Source: Trichobilharzia szidati (lineage: Eukaryota > Platyhelminthes > Trematoda > Strigeidida > Schistosomatidae). From it: DNA of 64,000 nt. Shown piece by piece: positions 12,825 through 26,600 of the stretch (position 1 is the first letter of the stretch; each line of letters opens with the position of its first letter). The position numbers and the translations under genes were made by a program. The notes under the pieces are model-generated. The model was not told the origin of the DNA. It was given only the letters and a program-made list of their open reading frames with translations, and searched no databases. Location: the NCBI GenBank assembly GCA_944472155.2, contig OX235277.1:32746804-32810803 (forward strand). The letters are read 5' to 3'.

Positions 12825-13142
12825 AATATGCACCTACTGCTGTACAATCCTCTGAGGAAATGAATGGCGACATCCTAATTGACTGGACTGTGCTTTCGTG
12901 GCAACAACACTAAGGCATGTGATACATTCTAGATTTCTATTTCAATTGAAAATCTTACACGCAGTGTAAATAAATAGTGATAAAATTCACTGAGGAATCT
13001 CTACTGTGCGCAGAATAATTTTTCAGAATAAAGATGATCTTTTGAAAATATGAAGCATTTTCTCAACCAAAGCTTTTCAGGTTTGATGAATGAACTAGAT
13101 TGTTGGGAATACATACACTGCATTCAGTCATATGGAAGTCAT
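12825..13142 (+). repeat. Dispersed repeat, copy 2 (left arm)
   Basis: Second copy of the 2830-3160 repeat, next to the Gypsy relic. The right-arm partner is at about 58300-58625. Confidence 0.55.
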
Positions 13143-13329
13143 ACCTGTTGTTGTCTACGTTGTTCAGTTGATAACTCACTGCTACCTGTTGTTCCGACGA
13201 TGTGATTCTGGAATGTGGAACTGGTGAGGAAATGAAATAATTTAAAATAACAAACAGTTTAGATTTGAACAAACCGTTCTTGTCATCAGTGATTTGATGT
13301 AAATCAGATAGTTGCCTGAATCTACTCTG

Positions 13330-15335
13330 AAAAAGTGCCTGCAAAGCCTTTGAGGCCTTTAAACAAAAAGACAAGAACTTACACTTGAACAATCCAAATA
13401 GAGGATTTATGGTTGTTAGTGCACTAGAAGCTTCTTCAAGAGGAATCTGCAAATAAGCATCTTTGAGATTGACTTTGGAAAAGTACTTTTAGCCATGTAG
13501 CTTGTAGAGAATGCCTTCAGCTTCCAGTGTAGTGCAACTTTGCTGTAGAAGGCGACTGTTGAGTGTAAGGCGGTAGTCACCACAAATTCTCGGTGTTTTC
13601 CTTTCAGCCTTCAGTGGAGTCACAATGGGAGTTGCTCAATTCGAAGATTCAGCTGGCATAAGTATGACCTGCCCATCAAACTCGTCTAACTCTTTCTTAA
13701 CTGCATCTCTTGAACCGTATGGAATCAGTCGGCGCTCTAGGAATACAGGATCATCCTCTACTTCAAGATGGATGGGATGAATCTTCATGTCACATACATA
13801 CTTAGAACATTGGAGAACTAATTCTCTGAACAGAGATTCATCAAACAATTCAGTGCAAAGTGAGATTTCGACATTCAACAATCTAAGGGCTTTTAATCTC
13901 AATAAAGATGGACCGTATTCACTAACAAGAAAGGGTATATTCACAAAACTACCACTGTTTGATTTCAAACCAATGTTAGTAGCACCAAAAAGAGGCAGTT
14001 TATGGCCAGTGACACCTGTAATGGAACGAGCAGTCGGGTCTACCTGAGCATGCTTACAAAGCAATAGTAAATCATTCCTAGAAATTCTAGATTCAATACT
14101 CCCAGTGTCTTTTATGATAAAAGAGTGAGACTTGTCTGAATTTGTAGTGAAGGTTCTGATCAGATGAAAGAGACATTGACTGCATTGCCAAGACAAATTG
14201 GGAGAATTATGAGTAGCATAAGTATTTGAACTCCGATAAACAGATATTATGTGACCGATTTCACCACATTTATTGTACTTAGCACTCCGAAAACGGCAAC
14301 TGCATCGCAGATGAATCTTTCCCCGTGAAAAACACGGTTGGATGATTTTGCTTTCGGTCTGCATTCTATTACGCGTGCATGACAGTTTCGATTTCATTTT
14401 ATGAACACTTGCATTGTCAACTATGGACAGCATGATATCACACACCGACGTAGTTGGGACTGGGTATTCACTGTTGGCATCTTCATATGCAATACATAAA
14501 TCCTTAGCATTTTCAAAGGTGCAGGAAGGAGTCCTGATCAACTCTTACTCTTACTTCGGAATACTGATTCCAGCAATTAGGCAATCACGTGGTTGAGTAA
14601 GGAGCTGATCTCCAAAGTTTCACTTTAAAGCTTGAATCTGAAGCTGGAGTATAAAGTTTCTAATCTTCCAGCTGATGGCATGAACAAACTTGTTGAACTG
14701 AGCCTTCTCTCGTGTTCCAAAAGTAGTTATGTAGAAGTGATCTGTTAGAAGTCCCCGAAGATTATCATTTGGCAGAGAAATTGGTTAATCTGGAAATGAC
14801 AGAGTTTTCACTAGACTGTATTTATCTAGCCCAGTCGTAGTGTAACAACAGAAGACAAGGGCCAGGCAACAGAACGTTTATTACGGAAAATCAACACATA
14901 TTTATAGATTTTGATGTGAAATATTGTAGGTTAGTGTTAGTAGAAAATACAGTCTGTTGATTGGTTGTTTCTCACACAAAGTTAACCTTGCATCTCTTGT
15001 GGCTGTGTCAGTTCTGTATCCGCCTGTTCATCTTGACCTTGTCCTCAATTACTGTTAACCAATTTGGCTAGCAACCATCTCTCACCACAACATGACTAAT
15101 ATTTGATACATAAACATTGACCTCAATTACTGTCAACCACTTGGCTAGTAGACAGCTCTCACCACAGTAGTAATAAAATGAGCTGAAATTTTGTCATCAC
15201 AAACATTTTTTGACATGCACCGTGCGACAAAGCATTCAAGACAATCGTCGATCTTCAACGGCGAACTGTTCACAGTAAACTTTCCAAGATCATTTAATTC
15301 CATAGCGACGCCAAAATGTAACCATTATTTGTAGT
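13330..15335 (-). mobile_element. Ty3/Gypsy retrotransposon relic (left arm)
   Basis: On the minus strand, GGCGTCGCTATG near 15301-15312 begins a gag (MESNDFGKFTVN), which continues across a nested solo LTR. Then come a zinc-knuckle remnant (KYNKCGEIGH near 14275), a protease with an IKDTGSIESRI motif near 14100, and the start of a reverse transcriptase (ERRLIPYGSRDAVKKELDEF near 13700, KVNLKDAYLQIP near 13450). Stop codons and loss of everything after the first reverse transcriptase blocks make it non-functional. The open frame 13636-14541 is the longest surviving piece. Confidence 0.82.
14841..15166 (-). mobile_element. Solo LTR nested in Gypsy gag (left arm)
   Basis: A 326-bp element reading TGTGGTGAGAG to GTTACA on the minus strand, flanked on both sides by the 4-bp target duplication CTAC (GTAG on +, at 14837-14840 and 15167-15170). 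Removing it restores the gag frame of the host element. It carries AATAAACG, a likely poly(A) signal, and an internal tandem duplication of about 50 bp near its 5' end. Confidence 0.82.
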
Positions 15336-15599
15336 AGTAGTATTTCCAAGTGACCGAATGACAAACAGGAAATCAACCAACAACACAGGGAGGAATGAAT
15401 TTGGGAATTTGTATTTGGCGAAATTATTTGTAATTCACATAACAAATATTAACAAAAACCCTTAAGTGGCGAAACGTCAGTAATAACAACATCGTTTTGT
15501 TTTTCATTGTATTTTTTGTGTAATTCCATAGAAATTTTGAAAACCAACGAAATGATCTGAGCAGATATGCTCATGCTACTTTCGCAGACGTTTTGGAAA

Positions 15600-16720
15600 G
15601 AAGGAATTTTACATACCGACTGAAAGAAAGTCTGTCTTATCAAACTACAAACAAGGAAAATTAGGCCATTGCGAAAACTGGTGCGAAATATACCGTAATC
15701 CATGCTGCCTAATTTTATAGAGACTGCAAGATGCTTCAGATTGCAAAGCTCCGCTAGAAACAAGCTCAATTCCGGAAATATATGTCATGTAAACATCAAA
15801 CTGTATCACTATACATCATCAACTGACTAAGCATTACATGGCAGTCAAATCTCTGATTCAACTTCATCGACTGTGTAAAATGTGTCGATGGCGTTGATCG
15901 TCGAGCGATTCGGGAACAACCTCAACACTACGGAGATCTCTGAATCTTCATGGAGTACCGGTCAACAGCTATATGATTATATCGCCTGTCAAGTAATTCT
16001 TAGTGGCAGTGCCAGTGTACACAAGAGTCAAATATCACTGTTGCTGTTCCAGCTTCTAGTTGACTGGACCGTGCAAACGACCAAGCGCAGCAAGAAGGTT
16101 GGTATACGTGTGACTGACGAGAAGCCACTGGAAGGTGTGAACTATGTGGATGACAAAGCTGTAACGTCACACACGCGTAAAGATATGTGGTAAAAAACCA
16201 ACAATTGGACGGAAGAAGAAGAAGCAAAGACAGCAATCAGAGCGAATACAGAGAAGTTAGAGGTGATGAAAACACCCAGATAACAACAACAGGCATCAAT
16301 AGCCATCTTTGGGAAAATACAAACATCGTTTTAACTACAAACAGCACAAGTGAGCGTGTCAAAGTTAAGATGGTAAAAGCATTAAACAGACATTCAGTAT
16401 TCTGTGAACAGCATGGAAATCTGTCACCACTGAGCGTCAGGAATGCAATTCTGATTTTCAACGCTAATTTCAAATCAGTAATCCTTTTTATTATAGACAC
16501 TTGCAGCATCACAGATAGCATTTGCCGATAAGCTGCTGCGAACTTTCATCAGCACCTGCCTCCTCTTAATATTGAAGTTCGGTTGGCCAGCAAGGAAACC
16601 ACTCCGAATCATCCAGAAATCAATCACCAAAATATATGCCAGGAGAAATGAACATAGATTGGATACATGCTGAGGTGACCATTGGCTGACCGCATGTGTC
16701 AGACAGGTCACAGTGAGGAC
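15600..16720 (+). mobile_element. Older RTE-like reverse transcriptase relic (left arm)
   Basis: Fragments of the same kind of reverse transcriptase in shifting frames: a VDRRAI segment near 15900, LLVDWTVQTTKRSKKVGIRV near 16050, and NYVDDKAVTSHT where the catalytic YADD motif should be. It is more decayed than the 9.8-12.5 kb LINE. Limits are approximate. Confidence 0.65.
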
Positions 16721-16724
16721 TTGA

Positions 16725-17521
16725 ATAGGTAGCGACGACTGCAGCTTGAGCCTGAGGATGACGTCGTGGAGATAGTGTAGGGTGGAAATGAAAGCTGGTA
16801 AACAATTATGGAGTCAGCTGAACAGCGCAAAATGAGTGAAGTGAAATGGATACGTGTTCCATAAAGGGTAGTGATGATATTAGTGATAGACATCGGAGAA
16901 GAGTATAGTGTATCAGTTTCATTTCTTCGCACTTTCTTAGCTGTGCAGAATGTGTTTCAATTATTGCACTCCATCAACACATCTGATTTCACCATAAGGA
17001 CGCTAAGGCATATTTCAAGTGTGTATATATTCTACAGTTTACAGTTCCAGTGAATATACTACATAATCTGACATTCTGTTTGTGTAATGGTCTTTTCAGG
17101 TAAATTAACTTCTTTTCAAGACTCTATTCCTAATTTCTTCATCTCTGTGTGTTTTTACTAAGCCTACTTACTGCTCAGATTATCACGCCACAAATACAGT
17201 TGGATACAAGTTGATTGTGGCGATAATCACCATTCATTGTCTACAAGTGAGCAAACTCTTTTCATTTTGGAGCTCATTCCTTTCACTTATTGTGGTAATG
17301 TTCTGTGTGTAGGAGTCTGAATAGTAATAATTCACTATACGATACTGAGTTTATGCCTTTGTCTGAGTAAACTTAATTTAAAGAAATGCTATTCATTGAA
17401 GAATATCGGATCATGTAGCATTTCACAGTCATCTGATGATAGTATGATTTTCTGTTAGACGCATCTTACGATAAATTTCAGTTTGTGAAATCTAAAACAA
17501 AAGCCTCAGTTAATTAGGACC
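16725..17521. other. Upstream region of left gene
   Basis: No coding motif. Could hold promoter and 5' UTR sequence; no specific site can be named. Confidence 0.4.
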
Positions 17522-17536
17522 TATATATATATATAC

Positions 17537-17568
<32 letters not shown>

Positions 17569-17577
17569 TAAATATAT
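17522..17577. repeat. AT microsatellite upstream of exon 1 (left copy)
   Basis: About 56 bases of TA/TG/CA dinucleotides ending some 27 bases before the start codon, so it lies in the 5' UTR or core promoter. The right partner is longer. Confidence 0.85.
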
Positions 17578-17604
17578 CGCTTCATAGGCTGGCGTATCTC
17601 CGCT

Positions 17605-17653
17605 ATGTTACTGCTTGTCCACTTCAAATGGTACCTATTAGCTTTCATATCCG
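17605..17653 (+). CDS. Exon 1, leader peptide start (left copy)
   Basis: ATG at 17605 begins MLLLVHFKWYLLAFIS, a hydrophobic secretory leader, and ends one base into a codon at a GTGAGT donor (17654). It reads in frame only if exon 2 begins at 18091. An acceptor at 18065/18066 gives an attractive ALLLSALL leader but is out of phase with this exon. The start lies about 30 bases after an AT microsatellite; no TATA box distinct from that microsatellite can be named. Confidence 0.65.
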
Positions 17654-20600
17654 GTGAGTTTTCGTGCAATGTTTTGATTGAATATTTTAAATTTCATTCT
17701 TTCAATAACAACAGGGTTTTAAAAGAGACATTAGGTTAGACGATACACGGATTAAACCCAGTGCGTATGTGTTATACTAAGCACACGATCGCCCGTAGGT
17801 TGATATTTGAATTTTTTTATATTTTGTTATGGTGTTGTGGGATTTAAATAACACTGAACTCAAAATGAAGGGGAATGGTATCGGTTAATTCCCAAGAGAG
17901 GGAATGGTTGAGGATGGACTTAAAGGAAAAATTAATTGTCATCGTCTTACTCTAAATAGCCAACCGGTTGCATCAGTTTTATTATGCTATGTGCTTTGAG
18001 GTGATATTTCAAGAATTATTTTCGATGGAAATTAGAAACTTGTTAGTCACTGTAAACATTTGCAGGCATTGCTTTTGTCTGCTTTATTAGTCACTCTACT
18101 GCCACAAGAGGAAGTTGAATGTTACAAGCCTGAATATCTTGAAGTCAATGCTGAAAAAGGTAAGTCTTCTGTAATTTGATATTTGTCGTTGAAGTAGGCA
18201 TAATTTGCGTGTATTATGATCTTAGAAAATACATCAGTTTTTTCATTATTTGTTAAGGCGTAGATAAGATGTTTGTGATGAAACTGACTAATTCCTGCTG
18301 GGTGTTGTTTCATGTAACAATGAATGCAAACTGATCTGATACTACTGGTTTAGTTCATGACTAGAAGCAGTTACTTGACGTGGAATACAAAACTTAGGTT
18401 TCGTGCGTACATGCACTCCTGGCGAATTAATTTTGCGCCAATTGTCCACTGGTAGAACTTTCGCAATTCATGCACTCCTAAACCTCAATCATCATCCTGT
18501 GGTGCGCCTGTTAAAGAGAAGAACTCCGGCCTAGGGCTCGCAACCACAACCAGTTAAGTATGCCACTGATACTGAATCTTCATAGCTCCAGCATGAAGCC
18601 ATTCTTTCCATTCGAAACACAACGGATCACAGAAATGCACTCGTTATCAGGTTTCATTGCCAGACTTGGTAAACACCACGTTCACTTCGGACACAAGTGA
18701 GATTTGATTTCTCTAAATGTCAAATAACGCAGTACTTTGCGCTTTAATATACAGCACTGTAATCCTGCTTGGATAAGCGTACCCTACAGGTAAACATCTA
18801 CCACTTGGCAGGTGAGTTGATAATTATGTGGTAATGGATTGACAAATCTGGCTAAATGAATGTCGACTACAGCTCCTTTCATTTTGTGTTTGATTTCAAT
18901 GATATTTTTGACAGAACTATACTGTTTCCAGACAAGTGGTTTTGCTTTTCAAACTCATTATGGCTTTTAAATAATGAGTTAATAAAAAGGCGTTATCAAA
19001 ATACTCTGATAAAGCTATTAGCATTAAGTAGCAAAATGTCAGTTGAAACAATATCGCTTTATGTTCCATTCATTGAGAAATAAAACACCTTTATTATAAT
19101 GAATATCATATATCCAATGCCCAAATTTTTTCAAACTGTTAAAACTGAACTTGGTTTGAACATATACAGTGAAAGGAATATTTGCAAAGATGTTCCAACA
19201 TAATTGGAAATTAAAGATAACCAGTTACGCAATGTAGAAAGTGTTAATTGGGTTAGTAACTCAAATAATAACATCAAATAAGTAAGTTGAGTGACGCAAT
19301 ACAATTGAAGAGTAGAATTGAATAGAATTCGACTCAAGTAGAACCAGAGTCAAGTTTGAATGGCAATAAGCATCTACAGATTCACTTGCTCGTGTGGAGA
19401 TAGGAATGTCTGCCGTATCCAGAGTTTGCTATCCAAACATATCATCTGACACTTACTCTCATGGTGGCATGAAGGCGGAAATTCTTAGAAACAGCCTTTT
19501 TAATAGTCTGAAGAAGACATTTCAAGCAGGCGCATTACGTATCATATTCTCCGGCAGACAGTTGATTCAGTCGAACGTTAACGCTTTCGGCCACCTCATT
19601 GTGTATTTATCAGATGACTTGCTCGTCGGGAGCAAAGTACACCAACCGTACGCAACGTCAAGTCCACAAGCGTATTCTGGGAAATTGACCAGCTTGGTTA
19701 GGCATACAAAAGAAGTTGGTTCAGTCCTAAATCTACACTGGACTTCATCTCGCTTAACACTGGATAAGTAAATCGTATGTTGATTACTTCCTTAAAGTGT
19801 TATTTTATCCCATCACCCCTTACTAAATTTCTAACCCTTACAACCAATGTTGTTAACTTGATTCTGGTTCAAATATCAGTTGAATGCTACTCAACCCATT
19901 CAGTTATATTGCGTCACTCGATCTAATTATTTAATATTATTTTAGTTTCTACTCAATTGACGCTTTCTACATTGTGTAACTGGTTATCTCAAATATAGAA
20001 TTCAAATGACATATTTTAGCAAATATTGCATTTCTTGCTAAGAACATTTATTATTCATATGCGACTAAGCCGCTTGAGAATGATATCACCGAAATATTTA
20101 CTCTTTGCTGAACTCCTTCTCCATATTACGACTCAATGAGTATTTCTAAATGGTTAAGAGTGAATGAAAGCCTGTGAAAGTTTCTGCCTACTTGTTGCCA
20201 TCATTTCAATTGTAGATTAATTAGCTGTTGAAATCATCATAACTGTATTTGAGGTCAATATATCTGAATGATTCTAACAACAGTGAAGACAGCATCCTAC
20301 TCCAAAGTTTTAATTCTCGATCTTCACTAACACTTCCTTGTGAAATTGTTTATTTCAGGAAGACGTAGAGCATTCTGGCTTCTTCAAGAAAAGACAGACT
20401 CCCTAGTATTCGGATGGAATCGATTCGATGAAAAAGGCATTTCAAAGCTGACTTTAGAACGAGAAATAGACTGGGCCTTTGATGATACTTTGGATCTCCC
20501 TTTGGTTGATATATCAGAATTCAATGTAATTGGGAAATCATGCGTAGCTGAAAAATACAATATACTTGCAAAGTCGTCAGGCGTATTTCGTTACTATGAG

Positions 20601-23600
20601 GAGGCGAGGAGGAGTCTGAAATACAAACGAGGTGAGTAGATTTAGTGCTGCAGACATTCGTGAACATACAACAGTCTATAGTTGGAACGAAGTAGTAAAA
20701 TATGTTCCTGCATGAATGACCGAAGAGGAAACCATATGAGTAAATAGTGTAGCATTTGCGCAACCGGTAGATACTGGACATTCAGGAAAACTAGAAGAGA
20801 CGTTCTCGGTCATCCCCACTTTCTCGGAAATCTATCTAGATTAGCTCCACTACATCTCCCATCAGTAGCTGGAGCATTAATAATGAGTACTAGAAGACCC
20901 AATGACTGTATACCGAGGAAGCATGTCGTACCGCTGTGTTTACCATGGCCTACAGTAAGACCAACAAATCATCTGAAAACATTGGCATTTTAAATTCCTG
21001 TCCCACACTTTTCTCTTTCTTTCATTTACAGACGTCTATTTAAGACCTTCTACTACCTAACGACCTTACTGGGTGTATCAACTTAGGTTTACGCAATGCT
21101 TTTTCAAACTTGATATTATATTTACACAATAGTGTTCACTCCACTTGATTAATTTCAGGTATCGTCTGATAAACGTGTGCTGATGGGACATTTGAGTTGA
21201 CACCAGCCCGTCATGTTTCTTTTCTCTGTTGTATTCATATTATCTCACAGATAACTGATCACAATCACCTTTGAATACCACACTTTCGTTGGCTACGTTA
21301 ATACTCACATTACTCAGTTATTCAACGTCATTCTATCGCATTTTCTCGTTGACCATACGTATTCCAAATGGTAATCGCAACTCACTCACCACTGCTATCA
21401 ATCCGTCTTGTGCGTCCACCATTCAGAATATTTTGTGAATAATCCAAGTTACCTGTTACTTACAGTGTTGTATGTTAAAATGAGTGGATTCATCATTGAA
21501 GAGCCTGAAGAAGAGTTCATTGAAAACAACTTTTCACCCTAGTTATTCTTCTTCCGAATAAATTATCAGGATACTGAAAAGAAGATACCAGGATGAAACT
21601 TATTATGATGCAGGTGAAACAGATGACTGAAAATTATTGACTTTAGAAAGTTCAAAGTCCTAGCTAATTTTTTGATACTTTAGAAGTGATAAAAGCTTCG
21701 TGATTCATCGACACTTTCTTTTCGCGTTCTTCATTGTTGATAATACTAATGTCCACCATGTACCTTATCACGTTGTGAATATTCACAATTTTCTCCCCAT
21801 TTTCAGTTCCGAGAGTTGTAGAAGTTGAATTCGAACCTGCGTCAAACAAAAGTCAATTGGTGAGATGGACGTTGGAAGGTTCTCCATGTCATTCCAAAGA
21901 TAGTATGATCATGTTCGAAGGACTAACTGATCAACCTCTCGAAATGACCATTGTTCCTATTGAAAGAACAGTAACTAAGAAAACAAGAAATTCGAAGGAC
22001 GTTGTCATCATCCTGGCGGCTTTCCATGACGGAAGATTCTCTCTACCGACTTCGGGTAACCAATTATATAATTACATACTCCGATTAATAATATCAGAAC
22101 AAGACAAATAAGTGAGCAGGGTTTATGCATGTGGCGATAAGAATACCGAAGGTAGTAATCTATTTATATGTAGACAATTCGATAAATAAATGAATTAGGT
22201 GAAATCTTAAAAAGCACGTAATACTAAAGGTGAAATGGACAGATAATAAGAGTGTAAATAAATACCATTAAAACAACACGAATATAATGTGAAATAAGAA
22301 AGGGTGTGAGGGTTTTAATTAGACTTTATCTAGGCCAAGGGAGAGACAAATGTAGAACAAACTTCCTTTCTATGCGAAGACTAGGATTGTTTTCTGAAAT
22401 TCATTTCTTTAGCTTTGGCCATGTGTAAAAGGTCGGTTCGTGTTCTGTTCGAAAGTTTCGATGAAATGCGATAGGTGACATTGAAGGCACTTCTTTTGTC
22501 CACTCGGTGATCGCTATCAATCAGACGAGTCAAAATAGAACTTCTCGCAGAGTTTATTCGACCTTTTCCGAACCATGAAGGAGGATGCTCAGTAATACGT
22601 TTGTTGAGCTGGACGCTATGTATAGCTTTTTACACAGGAGCAGCTAAATTTGTAGATACACATAGAAGTGATACAGTTAGATAGCTTGTTATTCGCTTGA
22701 GCAATCATGATTGGTAGGGAGGGAGGAAATGACAAAGAAAGGGTGGCGGCTGTATAAGTCCCTTTCACTACTCTCTCTGCTTCATTAACCTTTATTGCTT
22801 GTTTTAAATTCGTATCGGGAAATAAATGTTTCCAACTCTCGATAATGTTAGATTGCAATTTTTATATCTAAATCTATGTGAAGTAGCGTAAAGCCTGAAG
22901 AAGATCTAATTGAAAAGAACATTGTTCACTTATACGTCTTGTTCTAAAATTAAATATTTACTAAAATAGTATCTGAAGCCTAAAATCATTTCAATGATAA
23001 CACTAGATATGATGTAATATTGTGTGCAGAGGTGTACAGTACAGTACATAATCAATGCACTCATGCCGAGATGGTAGATATCTAGGTATCAGTAAAATGT
23101 TTGAGCATTGTGGAATAGATCAAATAAGTATAATTATATTTCGATGGTTTACACACAATGGTAATTGTTTTGCATTTCGGTAATATAATTCTGAATACAC
23201 AAAAATGAATGAACAAAAAATAAACTAGATATATTTGAGTACAAACCATAAATGTGTGAATTAAACAACAAAACAATTCAAACAGTTGGTGTGAACAGAG
23301 GCAGTTATTTTGTTCGAAATATTACCGAAAACACAAAACCTATCATCGTGTGTGAACTATTGAAATATAATTACACTTTATTTGTATGTATCTTTCTAAA
23401 TTGAGATCACTTGTAACGAATATCACAGAGAAACCAAGTGTAGAGACAGAATAAGTAGAAGTGGAAACGTAAATAACGGTTACATAGAGGAAAACGAGTA
23501 AGTGTTGGTTTGCAGGTATGTGATTGGCTACACGTCTGACCACTAGTTGGCATCAGTTGAAGGGCCGTTGGAAAGCCAGGGAGTAATGAACATCTGTTTG

Positions 23601-26600
23601 CTCCCAGTTTGGAACTCTCGATCAGTACGCACTCATCGAGGTTCGAATCAACGCCTCCTGGTTACTGAACTACCACGTCTTCTAATTCTCCTGTATTTGA
23701 TATCAACTCGTGGTCATTCAAAACCCTACAAGCCAAAACTATAAAATTATTTTGACTCTCACTGGTGACTGGATTACCTATGACACTGATCGGTGCTTGT
23801 GATGTATATTTATAGTGATTCGACAGAAGGTGGTCAGTGTTAGAATGTCTGAAGTGGAAAATGTCGATTTGGTTGATAGATGGTTAAGATTTAAAAGACA
23901 ACAAACAGGATAAAACAGAGTTGAAATCAAAGCTCCACAAATAGCAGTCAGGAGAATATAAGCAACCTATGAAATGTGAGAAAAGTAGGCGAGAAGTAGC
24001 AGTAAAATCAGAAACGATAACAATTTTGAAAGAAACCTGAATTCAGCAATCTGATTGAGGAAAAGAGATGGAAGAGTGAAAATGTCAACTGGGAAAAATA
24101 ATAGCGAAAACTGTAGTAAGCAAAAGTCGAAATGTTGTGCATGAAAATTATACCACAAAACGCCTATAGAAATGTTGAATTGGACTAAGTCAAGGAAAAC
24201 AGAGATATGACTTCACAGATTTTAATGTGAGGAAAATTATTCTAATGACGTTTCATCTAGCAGCACAAGCAACAACAGAAAACTGAGAAGAACCGCAAAA
24301 CAGATTGTGGACAAGGAAGATAAGCGAAACAACACAATTAGCACCGAACGACAACTATCAAAATTGTCACTATCAGATGAGGATATACACAAAAATGCCC
24401 AATAAAATAACAAACAAAATGAAAACTTGAACAAAATTAGTCCGAATTTCTAACAAGGTAAGAAAGAATAACAAATTAAATACCACCGAAAAACCAAAAG
24501 GGTACAGAAAAATAAGTAAAACAATATGGGACTAAAAGCGCTAACAGGCAGTTAGCAAAGAAACACCGACCACGACACATACAATCTCTCCGAGTGTAGG
24601 TGTTTGTTGTATCATTCCATAATGGATAAGATTTTATTTTGATAAATCACACAGTGTAGTACAGTTATATTAACTGATGACGTTTCGAGCACAAACTATT
24701 GCTCATATGATATTGATATGATTATGAGCAATAGTTTGTGCTCGAAACGTCATCAGTTAATATAACTGTACTACACTGTGTGATTTATCAAAATAAAATC
24801 TTATCCATTATGGAATTATACTCTACCACAGTGCCCAAGTTTTGTTGTATCATATCTGAGTGGTTCATCGCACTCACTGAATCATCACTCGCGAACACCT
24901 CACATTTCGGGCGAAATCGCCATCAACAATCCTCAGACAGGCTTGATATCCACCTGACACAATCTCTGTCGTCACGATAAGGATGAGTGCAGTGTATATT
25001 GACTGATTGATTGATTGATTGGAGAATGTAATCATCAGCAAACATCAGTAAGAGTACCACTGAAAACAAGGGAGAAATTGATAGACATTTCGTTCAAGTT
25101 TGGAACTACACAAAAGTACACACCAGCCAAGATTCCAACACCGACATGCTGCTAAATCACTCACTGAACTTCCCGCACTGCTTTCTTTTCCAGAATCTCC
25201 ACCGCCGTCAAACATCGAGGAAGAAAAAGTCGAGTCAGCGCCATCAGGTGAGTACATTTAACTTTCACTCATGTCACTTGTTAACGGATCGTTTGCAAGT
25301 ATACTCTCCTTATTTTATGAGGGACAATATTCATTGGTGGGTTTGAGGTGAGTTTTTTCTCTTATCTCCGGGATCACCTACTTTACATTCACTTTTTACT
25401 TATTTTTGATCGCTTAAATGAATTTTCTTCCGTGAGAGATAAGTAAGGGTAGTTATAATGAAAATAACGGAAATAAACTGTAAGAAATACACTGAAGCAA
25501 GTAAAATCACAAAGAGGTATTTCAGCGTCTTAAATATCTTGTTTTCCATTTACTCTAATTAAGATACCGGCTACACGAGTTGCGCTGTACACGAACGTTA
25601 GTGTTTCTCCTGCCACTGTGAAAAAACACTCGTCCTCCTGAGACCGGAGACAAGTCGAGACAATAAATTGACTGTTCAGAATACGAGACATATATTTCTG
25701 GATCAGGAAGATTTAGCGTCGAAGCCGATGCAGAATAAATAAAAAAATTCTTTCCATTCCTCCTCTTCGCCAATAAACCCAATGATGAAATACTCAGTAT
25801 ATTTGCAGGAGACACACTGCACACTTAATCATGTCAGTAGCCTACAACGATGTCAGGGATCAGATAAAAGAGAGAGAGAGTGGAAATGATTGAAAATGAA
25901 ATGTTGTCTACATAAGTAGAAATAGTTATTTTTTTAATTTTTATCCTTCACGTTCCCAGTGGAACATAGGGCTTCAAGCTAGTGGCTTGAAGTTTCTGTA
26001 GCAGTGTTTTTATTTTACAGAATGGGTTGCTAGCCTCATGCCCAACTTTTCCTCTTTACCATCCTTATTACTAGCTTAGCGAGGTAAAGCAGTGCGTCGG
26101 CCGGGGATCGAATCCCAAACCATGTGCATGGTCGGCGAGCGTTCTAACTGCTAAGTCACCGACGCACACAAAGTACAAATAGTAACATGTATAAATTAAA
26201 CGAGGAAACACTTTTTGCAGGAAGTCAGGAACAACATGAAAGTCCAGGAGAAGAAGAGGAAGAAGAAGAAGAAATAAACATTGGTGAGTCCAGAATGTAA
26301 ACGATGAACTGACTGCATGAAAAAAATGAAAGACATTCCTGTCGATGTTAATCCTGCTTCATGGTCTAACTACTAAATTCTGCATAAATGAAAAAAATTC
26401 TACGAAATTAAAAAGTAATCGAAGGAATTTTGTTCGAATCACAAAATAATGAGTGAACAATTTATAATAAAATTGTCTCAAAAACTCGTATAGTAACAGT
26501 GTAAATACACAATTACTACTATTTTTATAGTAGATTTCATTGACGATGTGATGATCAAGCAATTGTCAAATGACTGTTGACTGAATAGGAGAAATGGAGG

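Noticed and set aside
21501..22960. Hammerhead ribozyme remnants at two CCTGAAGAAGA...GAAAA motifs (21501 and 22891)
   Set aside because: The core CTGATGA reads CTGAAGA, and I could not fit all three stems. Similar CTGAAGAAG words occur elsewhere, so chance or an old dispersed repeat is as likely.
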